NCBI RefSeq assembly: GCF_013113715.1
Contig: NZ_CP053344.1
Span: 2,418,001-2,482,000, forward strand
Direction: 5' to 3'
Source: Herbiconiux sp. SALV-R1
GTDB taxonomy: Bacteria > Actinomycetota > Actinomycetes > Actinomycetales > Microbacteriaceae
DNA: 64,000 nt
Shown: piece after piece, positions 42,577-50,812 of the stretch
Position numbering within the stretch: position 1 is the stretch's first letter
How the letters are laid out: each line of letters opens with the position of its first letter
The notes under the pieces: generated by a model
The model's database searches: none
Told to the model about the DNA's origin: nothing
What the model saw: only the letters and a program-made list of their open reading frames with translations
Made by a program: the position numbers and the translations under genes

Positions 42577-44075
42577 GGGGTGCTCCGGGTCGGGGTGGGG
42601 CGCGCGGATGAGGTGGTCGGCGCGGGTGGGGTGAGGTGCGCGGCCGGGCCGGTCGGCGCGGACGTGCTGGGGTGCGTGGCGGGGGTGGGCAGGTCGACGC
42701 GGGTCGTCGTGGCGGCGGGTTCCCAGGGCTCGCGGCGGCCGGCGGTGAGGATGCGGAAGCCGGTCTTGCGCGGGCCGTCACCACCGGTGGCGAAGCCGTC
42801 GAAGCCGACCCTGGCCAGCGAGGCCGGATGCGCCAGCCACAACCGGGCGAGATCGGCCCTGGCGTCTTCGAACCAGCTCGCGAGCTGGGCCGGGCTGAGC
42901 CGGGCGCCTGCCGGATCGAGGGCGGAGTCGGCCAGGTCGCGCAGCCGCGCATCCTGCTGCTCGGTGTCGAGCTCGGCGAAGCCCGCCAATGCCTCGAGCG
43001 CCAGCGCGTAGGCCTCGGGGTCGGCGGGCAGCTCGGCGTTGCGCCAGCCGTCGCCGTCGCCCCGGGCGAGCTGCGCGTCGAGCCGCGCGGCGAGGTCGAT
43101 GGCAGGATGCTGCTGCGGCACCACGCGGTCGGCGACCGCCCGAAGGGTGCGGAGGGCACCCGGCATGAGCGTCGTCGGCCGGTAGCCGGGGTCGTCGGCG
43201 AGGGCCCGACGGGCGAGGATGCCGCGGGTGCGCCTGCTGGTGCGGTCGGAGGCGATCAGGGCCGCCGTCGGCGCGGGAACCTCGGGGCCGGCGAACGCGC
43301 GGGTGTCGGCGAACTCCGCGATGAGCCCGGCGACCTCCGCCGGTCGCTCCCACGGCAGCAGGTGACCGGCGCCGTCGACGACCTCGAAGCGGGCGTGCGG
43401 GTAGACGGCACCATTGAGTTCGCGTTGGGCCTCCGGCCCGAGGTCTCCGTCGTCGCCGCCGCTCACGATCAGCGCGGGAGCGTCGAGGGTGCCGACGACC
43501 TCCGACCAGTCTTCGAGGCTGCCGCGTTCGAGCCACGCGGCCCAGGCCTCGGGAGACGAGCTCGTGACGTCGGCGATCGCGAGGGCGTCACTGCGCGCGG
43601 GCAGCGGAGACCCCACGTTCGCGTCGATGAAGGTGCGGGCGTCGTCGTGGGCGATGGCGTCGCCCGTCGTCCAGGCGAGCATCTGCTCGCGGCGTTCCTC
43701 GTCCATCGGCTCGGGCGTCGGCGGAGACGCGGCCAGCAGCACGACTCCGGCGAGCCCGAACAGGGGCGCGGAGCCGTCGAGCACGCGGGAGGCGACGATC
43801 GTGGCGATCTTCCCGCCCATCGAGTGCCCGACGAGCAGCCAGCGGTGCGGTGCCCGCTGGGCGATGCGGTCGACGACGAAGCCCACCATCTCGTCGACCG
43901 TGGCCGCCCCGAGGGGAGCCGACGAGCCGAACCCGGGGAGGTCGATCGCGAGCATCTCGAAGCGGTCGCCGAGCTGCGCCGCCAGCTCGTCGGCGGCGCG
44001 ATGGCTCGACCCCAGGGCGTGCAGGTAGACGAGCACCGGCGCGGTGGCGGCCGGTGCCGAGGTGGATTCAACCAC
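42573..44075 (-). CDS. Fusion: alpha/beta hydrolase plus gluconate-2-dehydrogenase-subunit-3-like domain
   Basis: 500 residues in two parts. Residues ~1-255 are an alpha/beta hydrolase with nucleophile elbow GHSMGGKIA (Ser ~104) and a late His in VDGAGHLLPWERP. Residues ~285-460 match the small subunit of gluconate 2-dehydrogenase: TLRAVADRVVPQQHP, then VGFDGFATGGDGPRKTGFRILTAG. A Thr/Pro/Ala-rich tail ends the chain. Gluconate dehydrogenase is a three-part complex; here its small subunit is fused to a hydrolase and coupled to the GMC gene by ATGA. A hydrolysed sugar or lactone may be passed to the flavoenzyme. Confidence 0.8.
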   Translation of the reverse strand: MVESTSAPAATAPVLVYLHALGSSHRAADELAAQLGDRFEMLAIDLPGFGSSAPLGAATVDEMVGFVVDRIAQRAPHRWLLVGHSMGGKIATIVASRVLDGSAPLFGLAGVVLLAASPPTPEPMDEERREQMLAWTTGDAIAHDDARTFIDANVGSPLPARSDALAIADVTSSSPEAWAAWLERGSLEDWSEVVGTLDAPALIVSGGDDGDLGPEAQRELNGAVYPHARFEVVDGAGHLLPWERPAEVAGLIAEFADTRAFAGPEVPAPTAALIASDRTSRRTRGILARRALADDPGYRPTTLMPGALRTLRAVADRVVPQQHPAIDLAARLDAQLARGDGDGWRNAELPADPEAYALALEALAGFAELDTEQQDARLRDLADSALDPAGARLSPAQLASWFEDARADLARLWLAHPASLARVGFDGFATGGDGPRKTGFRILTAGRREPWEPAATTTRVDLPTPATHPSTSAPTGPAAHLTPPAPTTSSARPTPTRSTP

Positions 44076-45102
44076 GGGGCTCCTCGGGTGCGGGAGAGTG
44101 CGTCGGTGTCTCGGCCGAGCGCACGACGGATGCGGCGAACCGCAGCTTCTCGACGACCGGGTCGGCCACCGTGAACGGGTAGAGGTCGCGCGCCCCGAGT
44201 GAGCGGTTCACCACGTTCATGGCGGTGGCGAACGGCAACCAGTCGGTTCGTACGACGTCGCCGAAATCCTGCGACGGCGAGGCTTCGGCAGGGTCGGCGA
44301 CGAGGTCGAAGGCCCTCGCGGTCTCGAGGGTGTCTTCGATGTGCAGGTAGTGGGCCCACGACTCCGCGAAGTCCTCATAGGGATGCATGGTCGCGTACTC
44401 GCTGATGAAGGACTGCTGCCAGTTCTCGGGCGAACCGTCCCGGTAGTGCCTGTCGATGGCCGCTTGGTAGTCGGCGCGCTCGTCGCCGAACAGCTCACGC
44501 ACCGCGAGCATCCGACCGGTTCGCTCCAGGAGCCGCCACTCGATGTAGTGGCCCACCTCGTGGCGGAAATGACCCAGCATGGTGCGGTACGGCTCGGCGA
44601 GCCGTTGCCTGACCTTCTCGCGGTGGCTGTCGTCGCCCTCCGCGAGGTCCATGGTGATCACGCCGTCGGCGTGACCGATGGTGACGTCGTCGTCGACGCT
44701 GGAGAGCAGGTCGAAGGCGAGACCGTGCTCGGAGTCATCGACGTCGTCCACCGCGAAGCCGACCCGACGGAGGTCGCGCAGCAGATGCCGCTTCGCGGCC
44801 TCGGCGACGGGGAACAGCGTCAAGCCCTCGAGGTCGGCGTCGGCAGGGCGGGTGCGGGTGAGCGAACAGCTCGCACACGCCGCACCCGCGGTGTCGACCA
44901 CCCAGGAGCAGTGCGCCAGCGCGGCCTGGGAGCAGCGGTATCGGGGCCGGCCTGCGCCGGCTGTGACATCGGCAGTGGGTGACTCCAGCGCGATGATCTC
45001 GTCGTCACCGTAGTGATAGCCGAGTTCGGCGCCGCAGTGCAGACACTCCGTGGAGTCGAAGAAGACCTCGGTGCTGCAGACCTCGCAGGCGAAGCGCCTC
45101 AC
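44068..45102 (-). CDS. Putative zinc-binding metallopeptidase
   Basis: 344 residues from GTG at 45102, overlapping the 40-aa gene stop by GTGA. The N-terminus has two CxxC pairs (CEVC and CLHC) for a zinc ribbon, and further Cys pairs follow (CSQ, CASC). The peptidase site HFRHEVGHYIEW holds HExxH-like residues (HEVGH), with a downstream Glu in YEDFAESWAHYLH. This matches the family annotated as putative zinc-binding metallopeptidase, unrelated to known secreted peptidases. No signal peptide, so cytoplasmic. Substrate unknown; the coupled 40-aa gene is one candidate. Confidence 0.88.
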   Translation of the reverse strand: MRRFACEVCSTEVFFDSTECLHCGAELGYHYGDDEIIALESPTADVTAGAGRPRYRCSQAALAHCSWVVDTAGAACASCSLTRTRPADADLEGLTLFPVAEAAKRHLLRDLRRVGFAVDDVDDSEHGLAFDLLSSVDDDVTIGHADGVITMDLAEGDDSHREKVRQRLAEPYRTMLGHFRHEVGHYIEWRLLERTGRMLAVRELFGDERADYQAAIDRHYRDGSPENWQQSFISEYATMHPYEDFAESWAHYLHIEDTLETARAFDLVADPAEASPSQDFGDVVRTDWLPFATAMNVVNRSLGARDLYPFTVADPVVEKLRFAASVVRSAETPTHSPAPEEPRG

Positions 45103-45221
45103 GCAGCGTCGTCGAGGCTGTCGAGGATGAGGTCGTGCTCGGTGTAGCCGAAGCGGTTCTTCACGTACTCGAGCACGTCGGGGTGAACGAGAGTGGTGAT
45201 GGTGGGGATGCTGTCGGCCAT
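45099..45221 (-). CDS. 40-residue small protein co-translated with the metallopeptidase
   Basis: A short frame from ATG 45221 with GGAG 6 nt upstream. It reads MADSIPTITT..., then HPDVLEYVKNRFGYTEHDL, then LDSLDDAA; the second half should form one amphipathic helix. The stop overlaps the metallopeptidase GTG (GTGA). The good ribosome binding site and coupling support a real gene, but I recognise no family. It could be an adaptor, an inhibitor, a substrate or a regulator of the peptidase. Confidence 0.6.
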   Translation of the reverse strand: MADSIPTITTLVHPDVLEYVKNRFGYTEHDLILDSLDDAA

Positions 45222-45245
45222 GAGCTGCTCCAATCGGATGAGTGT

Positions 45246-45286
45246 TACTAGTACATCTAATGTCTAGACAGACTAGCAACTAGACA
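45246..45286. promoter_or_regulatory. A+T-rich regulatory island with CTAG repeats
   Basis: Four CTAG sites occur within 36 bp (45248-45283). TGTCTAGACA (45261-45270) is a perfect palindrome. ACAT-N3-ATGT (45253-45263) is another dyad. CTAGACA recurs at 45280. This lies upstream of the 40-aa/metallopeptidase unit and the divergent MFS gene. CTAG is rare in most bacterial DNA. A regulator site is inferred; no regulator gene is adjacent. Confidence 0.65.
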
Positions 45287-45392
45287 AAAGTGATTTCTAC
45301 TCCTCGTCACGACGATCGAGTCATGGTAATGCGGCGGGCAGGCGCCGCTGGGCACCCTAGGTTTGTAGAGACTGATCTGGAGGTCTGCCACC

Positions 45393-46631
45393 GTGGATGC
45401 CGCACTCGCGCGACGCCGTCTCGCCCTGTTCGCCCTGTTCTTCGTGCCGGGCGTCTCGTTGGCGTCATGGGTGACGCGCACCCCGGCCATCCGCGACCTG
45501 CTCGGCGCCTCGACGGCCGAGATGGGGCTGGTGCTGTTCGGGCTGTCGATCGGCTCGATGGTGGGCATCCTGTCGTCGGGTGCGCTCGTCGCACGCTTCG
45601 GCGCCCGCCCCGTCATCACCGTGGGCCTCGTCGGCATCGTCATCAGCATGCCCACGGTCGGCCTCGGCGCCGCCGTGGGGTCGAACCTGCTCGCCGCCTT
45701 CGGGCTGTTCCTGTTCGGGCTGGCGATGGGTGGCGGAGAGGTCGCCATGAACGTCGAGGGGGCCGAGCTCGAACGACGAATCGGGCGGCCGGTGCTGCCC
45801 GCCCTGCACGGCTGCTTCAGCCTCGGCACCGTCGTGGGTGCTGTCGCGGGCATCGTGTTCACCGCCACCGACTTCTCGGTGGTGCTGCACCTCATGATCG
45901 TGGGGGTGCTCGGGCTCGTCATCTTCGTCATCGCGATCCGGCAGCTCGAGTACGGCGTGGGCAAGGTCGACCGCGCCGCGCGCTCGACCACGGCCGAGGC
46001 CGTTGCCGACGCCGATGCCGCGCCGGTTCGCCGCGCTCCTGTCTGGCGCGACCGGCGCCTGCTCCTCATCGGCGCGATCGTGCTCGCCATGGCGCTGGCC
46101 GAGGGCAGCGCCAACGACTGGCTGCCGCTGCTCATGGTCGACGGCCACGACTTCGACCCCGCCTACGGGTCGGCCGTGTTCGCCGTGTTCGCCCTGGCGA
46201 TGACGGTCGGCCGCTTCGTGGGCGGCTGGTTCATCGAGCGCTTCGGGCGCGCCCACGTGCTGCGCGCCAGCGCCGTCGCCGGGGTGATCGGCCTCGTGCT
46301 CGTCATCTTCGTCGACAACCAGATCGTCGCCGGGCTCGCCGTCATCCTCTGGGGGCTCGGTGCAGCGCTCGGCTTCCCGCTCGCCCTCTCGGCGGCGGGC
46401 GACTCCGGCCCCGAGGCGAACCGGCGGGTGGCTCTCGTGGCCACGGTGGGGTACGTGGCGTTCCTGGTGGGACCGCCCGTGCTCGGCTTCCTCGGCGAGG
46501 AGTTCGGGCTGCGTGCGGCGATGATCGTGCCGCTCGTGCTCGTGGCGGTGGCGATCTTCCTCGCGCCCGCGGTCGGCGGGCGCCTCCCGCGGCCTGCCGA
46601 CGAGCAGGAGCCCACGCGCACGGCGGCCTGA
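45393..46631 (+). CDS. MFS transporter, YbjJ-like
   Basis: 412 residues from GTG at 45393 with GGAGG 9 nt upstream. About twelve membrane helices in two bundles, with the MFS loop-2 motif near GALVARFGARP. ALHGCFSLGTVVGA and GNDWLPLLM-like (SANDWLPLLM) text resemble the YbjJ/sugar-efflux subgroup. The cytoplasmic loop after helix 6 (~185-215) is rich in Ala, Arg and Asp. Substrate unknown. Divergent from the 40-aa/metallopeptidase operon across the CTAG region. Confidence 0.9.
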   Translation: MDAALARRRLALFALFFVPGVSLASWVTRTPAIRDLLGASTAEMGLVLFGLSIGSMVGILSSGALVARFGARPVITVGLVGIVISMPTVGLGAAVGSNLLAAFGLFLFGLAMGGGEVAMNVEGAELERRIGRPVLPALHGCFSLGTVVGAVAGIVFTATDFSVVLHLMIVGVLGLVIFVIAIRQLEYGVGKVDRAARSTTAEAVADADAAPVRRAPVWRDRRLLLIGAIVLAMALAEGSANDWLPLLMVDGHDFDPAYGSAVFAVFALAMTVGRFVGGWFIERFGRAHVLRASAVAGVIGLVLVIFVDNQIVAGLAVILWGLGAALGFPLALSAAGDSGPEANRRVALVATVGYVAFLVGPPVLGFLGEEFGLRAAMIVPLVLVAVAIFLAPAVGGRLPRPADEQEPTRTAA

Positions 46632-46680
46632 GCCGCAGGCGCTGGGCAGCCTGAGCCGCTGGCGCTGGGCAGCCTGCGCC
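46627..46680. repeat. 23-bp tandem repeat from a stop codon onward
   Basis: CCTGAGCCGCAGGCGCTGGGCAG-type units start at 46627, 46650 and 46673 (partial). The first includes the TGA stop of the MFS gene. The array fills the gap to the GH15 gene end. It may also form hairpins (GCCGCAGGC) and serve as a terminator. Confidence 0.8.
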
Positions 46681-46689
46681 GCGGACGGC

Positions 46690-48672
46690 CTACCGCTCCG
46701 CCCGCTCCCGCGCGCAACGGATCGACTCGGCCGCGTCGACCAGCGCCAGGTGACTGAGGCCCTGCGGGAGATTGCCGAAGAACCTCCCTGTCTCCGGCTC
46801 GATCATCTCCGAGTACAGTCCCACGTCGTTCGCCGACGCCACCAGCGCATCCATGCGCTCGGTCGCCTCCGCGAGCTCGCCGAAACCGGCGAGCGCCTGC
46901 ACGAACCAGAACCCGCAGGCGACGAACGCCGCTTCCTCCTCGTGCACCCCGCTGTAGCGGTAGAGGTGCGGGCCCACCGAGAGCTCGGAACGGATGCGGT
47001 CGACCGTCGCGCGCATCCGCTCGGCCGGGCCGAACCCCGCCGTCGAGTGCAGCAGCACCGACGCGTCGAGCACGTCGGCCTTCGGATACATGACGTAGGC
47101 GCCGCGCTTCTTCGACCAGCCGTGCTTGGCGATCCACCGGGCGAGGAGCTCGCGGTTCTTCTCCCAGCGGGCCAGCGACTCGGCGGTGGGGTGGATCTCG
47201 CCGAGCTCGGCCAGCCGGCAGGCGTCGTCGAGGGCACGCCAGCAGCCCATCTTGCTCGAGACGTAGTGGCGCTTGCGCGGCAGCTCCCACATGCCCGAGT
47301 CCTTCTCGGGCCAGCGGCGGCAGGCGCTGTCGGCGAACTCCTCGAGCAGGGTCGCCGTGTTGCCGTCGAGGATGTTGCCCGCCTCGACGTACTGCCGCAT
47401 GATGCCGATGACGTCGGCGTAGACGCCGAGCTGCAGCTGTGAGGCGGCCTGGTTGCCGATGTCGACAGGACCGATGCCCTGCCAGCCCTCGGCGTCGACG
47501 CGCCGGAGCCCGTCGGGCTGGTCGCCGTTCAGCGTGTAGAAGATGCCGAGCGAGTTGCGATGCCGTTTGAAGGTGGAGAGCACCCACGAGACGGCGGCGT
47601 GCGTCTCTTCGCGCAGCCCGAAGCGGGTGAGCGCGCCGACCGTGTACGCGAGATCGCGCACCCACGCGAATCGGTAGTCGTAGTTCTTGGTGCCGCGGTC
47701 GTTCTCGGGGAGCCCGGTGGTGGCCGCGGCGGCGATGGCGCCGGTGGGCGAGAAGATGAGCAGCTTCAGCGCGAGCGCGCTGCGATGCACGGCGTCGGAC
47801 CACGGGCCGTCGTAGCTGAACACGTCAGACCAGTGGGTCCAGTTGTCGATGCTGCGGTCGACGCCCTGGTCGACGATGTGGGGGTCGGGCAGGTGGATGG
47901 GCTCGTCGTCGGTGCCGCAGAGTGCGAGCAGGTGCCGCGAGCCCGCCGTGGTGCTGAAGGCGCCCTCGAAGCGCGGGGGGCCGTCGGTCGGGCCGGCCGG
48001 CGGGCGGTCGCGGTGCGTGTCGCTGGGGCCGCCGGGCGAGACTTTCGGGGCACCCGCCGAGGCTTTGGGCGAGGCGACGGATGCGGCGGTGCGGTCTGCA
48101 GACGACGAAGCGTCGTCGTCGCCCCGGCCGGCCGGTGTCGTCGACTCGTCGTGGTCGGTTCGGCCGTGCCCGAAGCCGACCAGCACGAGGTCATTGGTGC
48201 CGATGCGCAGCAGTGGGCCGTGCAGCGACTCCACGCGGCGCACGGGCTCCTCGGCGAACAGCCCGCCCGGTGCGACCTGCCAGGTGAACCCGACGGTTCC
48301 GCGCACGCCGTCGATGCGGCGGGCGAGCTCCGTCCAGGGCAGACGCCCGGCCACCCCGGTGACGAGGGCGTCGGTGACGGTCGCCTCGCCGGTGGGGGTG
48401 ATGAAGGTGGTGCGCAGCACGTTCGTGCCGGGCACGTACTCGCGGGTCGAGCGGAACGGGCCGGTCGGCCGGAGCTCGAAGAACCCGCCGTGCTCGGCGT
48501 CGACCAGGGCGGCGAACGCCGGTGCCGCGTCGAGCCCGGGCACCGGGAACCAGTCGATGCGGCAGTCGGGGGCGATGGCCGCGACCGTGCGCCCGTCGCC
48601 GATCATCGCGTAGTCGCTGAGTTCTACGTAGCCGGGGTGGGCTCCGTCGCGGAGCGCGTCAGATCGTGGCAA
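46690..48672 (-). CDS. GH15 family glycoside hydrolase (glucoamylase/trehalase-like)
   Basis: About 660 residues. Start uncertain: a TTG at 48672 fits the family N-terminus (YVELSDYAMIGDG then ~20 residues to RIDWFPVPGLDA) but has a weak site; a further ATG lies at 48606. The N-terminal beta domain leads to an (alpha/alpha)6 barrel with DYRFAWVRDLAYT, and the catalytic Glu is in GMWELPRKRH. An Ala/Ser/Asp-rich insert (~200-250) splits the N-domain. GH15 cuts alpha-glucosides such as starch fragments or trehalose. No signal peptide was seen, so it is cytoplasmic. Overlaps the SDR stop. Confidence 0.87.
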   Translation of the reverse strand: MPRSDALRDGAHPGYVELSDYAMIGDGRTVAAIAPDCRIDWFPVPGLDAAPAFAALVDAEHGGFFELRPTGPFRSTREYVPGTNVLRTTFITPTGEATVTDALVTGVAGRLPWTELARRIDGVRGTVGFTWQVAPGGLFAEEPVRRVESLHGPLLRIGTNDLVLVGFGHGRTDHDESTTPAGRGDDDASSSADRTAASVASPKASAGAPKVSPGGPSDTHRDRPPAGPTDGPPRFEGAFSTTAGSRHLLALCGTDDEPIHLPDPHIVDQGVDRSIDNWTHWSDVFSYDGPWSDAVHRSALALKLLIFSPTGAIAAAATTGLPENDRGTKNYDYRFAWVRDLAYTVGALTRFGLREETHAAVSWVLSTFKRHRNSLGIFYTLNGDQPDGLRRVDAEGWQGIGPVDIGNQAASQLQLGVYADVIGIMRQYVEAGNILDGNTATLLEEFADSACRRWPEKDSGMWELPRKRHYVSSKMGCWRALDDACRLAELGEIHPTAESLARWEKNRELLARWIAKHGWSKKRGAYVMYPKADVLDASVLLHSTAGFGPAERMRATVDRIRSELSVGPHLYRYSGVHEEEAAFVACGFWFVQALAGFGELAEATERMDALVASANDVGLYSEMIEPETGRFFGNLPQGLSHLALVDAAESIRCARERAER

Positions 48673-49459
48673 CGGAACCCGAATCGACGCGGTAGTTGGA
48701 GCCGTTGACGAACGATGCGGCGTCGGAGCAGAGGAAGACCACGACGTTCGCGACCTCCTCGGGCTCTCCACGGCGCTTCAGTTCCATGTACGGGCGCTCC
48801 TCGTCGAGGAACGACGAGATGGCCTCCTCGGTCGACACCCCGAGTTGCTCGCTGCGCTTGTGCATCATCGCGTCGGTCATGGGGGTGTGGATGAACGCGG
48901 GCGAGACCGCGTTCACGAGCAGACCCTCCGACGCGTACGAGCGCGACAGCCCCTTTGCCAGGGCCAGCACGCCCGCCTTCGCCGCGCAGTAGGGCAGCTC
49001 GTCGTCGTAGGGCTGCACGGCGTCTTCCGAGGCGAGGAAGACGAGCCTCCCCCACCCGCCGCTGCGCAGGTCGGGGAGGAACTCGCGGGTGACCCGCACC
49101 GGGCCGAGCAGGTCGGTCTCGACTGTGCTCACCCAGCCCTCGTCGTCGATCTCGTGGAACAGCCCCTGTGCACCCGTCACGCCCGCCGCCTGCACGAGGA
49201 TGTCGATCTCACCGACCGCCTGCCGCACCCGGTCGTGCAGGGCAGCGAGCTCGGCGGTGTCGGTGATGTCGGCGGCGAAGGCGTGGAGACGTCCCTCGGG
49301 CGCACCGAGCTTCGCGGCGGCCTCGTCGAGCTCGGCCTGGTCGCGGTCGGTGAGGACGACGGTCGCCCCTTCGGCGAGCAGCAGCCTCGCGGTGTGCCAC
49401 CCGATGCCCGAATCACCGCCCGTCACGAGCGCCGTTCTTCCGGTGATGCCGAGATCCAT
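48659..49459 (-). CDS. SDR oxidoreductase
   Basis: 266 residues. TGGDSGIGWHTARLLLAEGATV binds the cofactor, followed by VQAAGVTG in place of NNAG and YCAAKAGVLALAKGL (Tyr and Lys). DRDQ after strand 2 suggests NAD preference. RBS AGGA lies 5 nt before the ATG. Overlaps the GH15 gene start, so the pair is likely co-transcribed. SDR substrates vary widely; none can be named here. Confidence 0.92.
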   Translation of the reverse strand: MDLGITGRTALVTGGDSGIGWHTARLLLAEGATVVLTDRDQAELDEAAAKLGAPEGRLHAFAADITDTAELAALHDRVRQAVGEIDILVQAAGVTGAQGLFHEIDDEGWVSTVETDLLGPVRVTREFLPDLRSGGWGRLVFLASEDAVQPYDDELPYCAAKAGVLALAKGLSRSYASEGLLVNAVSPAFIHTPMTDAMMHKRSEQLGVSTEEAISSFLDEERPYMELKRRGEPEEVANVVVFLCSDAASFVNGSNYRVDSGSVATI

Positions 49460-49556
49460 TCCTGCTCTTCCTGTCGGGTGTCGTGTGGCGGGGCGGATGC
49501 GCAGTGCCGCGCGGTGGCGGTGCCGCCGCTCGACGGCGCCGAAAGTGGCGGTGCCG

Positions 49557-49715
49557 CTACTGGTCGGCGCCGCCGCCGGAGGCCGTGTCCTCGCCCTCGC
49601 TCGACTCGCTGCCGTCTGACGACGAGCCGTCGGGCAGCTCCTCGGCGTCGGGGCGGTCTCCGCCGCGCAGGTCGTCGGTGTCGTCGCCGGGCTGGTGAGG
49701 CGTCTGGTCGGTCAT
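49557..49715 (-). CDS. Small acidic, likely disordered protein
   Basis: 52 residues from ATG 49715, with AGGAG 5 nt upstream. Composition is Asp, Glu, Gly and Ser (for example DDTDDLRGGDRPDAEELP). No hydrophobic core is visible. Comparable to the acidic protein at 3987-4235. The strong ribosome binding site supports a real gene; function unknown. Confidence 0.65.
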   Translation of the reverse strand: MTDQTPHQPGDDTDDLRGGDRPDAEELPDGSSSDGSESSEGEDTASGGGADQ

Positions 49716-49817
49716 GATCGCTCCTGTCTTCGTTGTCGGTGATGGTGGACTGCCCAGCGGGTGCAGCGCATCCGGCCGGCCGCGCGCATCCGATGGTCTC
49801 CCCTCACGGGGCGTCGC

Positions 49818-50708
49818 TCAGTGGGTGGGGGTGCCGCCGGTGACGGCGATGGTCTCGCCGCTGATGTAGCTGGCCTCCTGCGAGGCGAGCAGCACGAACG
49901 GCGGGGCGAGCTCGGCGGGCTGGCCGGGGCGGCCGAGCGGGGTGTCTTCACCGAACGACTCGATCTTCTCGTTCGGCACGAACGCGGGCTGCAACGGCGT
50001 CCAGATCGGGCCGGGCGCCACTCCGTTCACGCGGATGCCGCGCTCAGCGAGCTGCTGGGCCATCGCACGGGTCCAGTTGGCGATGCCGGCCTTCGACACC
50101 GCGTACTCGGCGAGCTGGGGCGAGGGCACGAAGCCCTGGATGCTCGAGCAGGTCACGATCGACGCACCTGGCTGCAGGTGTGGCGAGGCTGCCTTGGTGA
50201 GCCAGAACAGGGGGTAGATGTTGGCCTTCAGCACGTGGTCGAGGGTCTCGGTCTCGAAGTCGTCGATGCTGTCGACGGTGGGCATGGTGCCGGCGATGAT
50301 GGCGAGGATGTCGAGGCCGCCGAACTCCTCGACGGTCTTCTCGACGAGCGCCTTGTTGGTGGCCTCGTCTTGCAGGTCGCCCGGGAACAGCAGCGCCTTG
50401 CGGCCCGCCGCCTCGACGAGGGCGGCGACCTCCTCGGCCTGCGCCTGCTCCTCGGGGAGGTACGACAACGCGACGTCGGCGCCCTCGCGGGCATAGGCGA
50501 TGGCGACGGCGCGGCCGATGCCGGAGTCGGCGCCGGTGACGATGGCCTTGCGACCGGGGAGCCTGCCGTTGCCGACATAGCTCTCCTCACCGTGGTCGGG
50601 CTTGGGCGTCATCTCGTGGATGTCGCCGGGGCCCTCCTGCTGCTGCGGGGGGAAGGGCGGCTGGGGGTAGAGGGTGGTCGGGTCCTGGGGCGTGTACATC
50701 GTGGACAT
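49818..50708 (-). CDS. SDR oxidoreductase with N-terminal extension (paralogue of 40045-40944)
   Basis: 296 residues from ATG 50708, 7 nt behind TACGGT. Pro/Gln-rich N-terminal extension (YPQPPFPPQQQEGPGD), then TGADSGIGRAVAIAYAREGADV, IIAGTMP, YAVSKAGIANWTRAMAQQL and NGVAPGPIWTPLQ. The same layout as the gene at 40045, with IIAGT in place of NNAG, so the central motif has changed. Alternative start at 50732 (GTG). Confidence 0.92.
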   Translation of the reverse strand: MSTMYTPQDPTTLYPQPPFPPQQQEGPGDIHEMTPKPDHGEESYVGNGRLPGRKAIVTGADSGIGRAVAIAYAREGADVALSYLPEEQAQAEEVAALVEAAGRKALLFPGDLQDEATNKALVEKTVEEFGGLDILAIIAGTMPTVDSIDDFETETLDHVLKANIYPLFWLTKAASPHLQPGASIVTCSSIQGFVPSPQLAEYAVSKAGIANWTRAMAQQLAERGIRVNGVAPGPIWTPLQPAFVPNEKIESFGEDTPLGRPGQPAELAPPFVLLASQEASYISGETIAVTGGTPTH

Positions 50709-50812
50709 GCGGGCCACCGTACGACCGGTCACCCCGACCGGCTACGGGTTGCCAGTTTCTCCCACTTGGTGTGGAGTATTCCCCTGCTGTGCAGGAGTCA
50801 CCTTCGCAGGCG

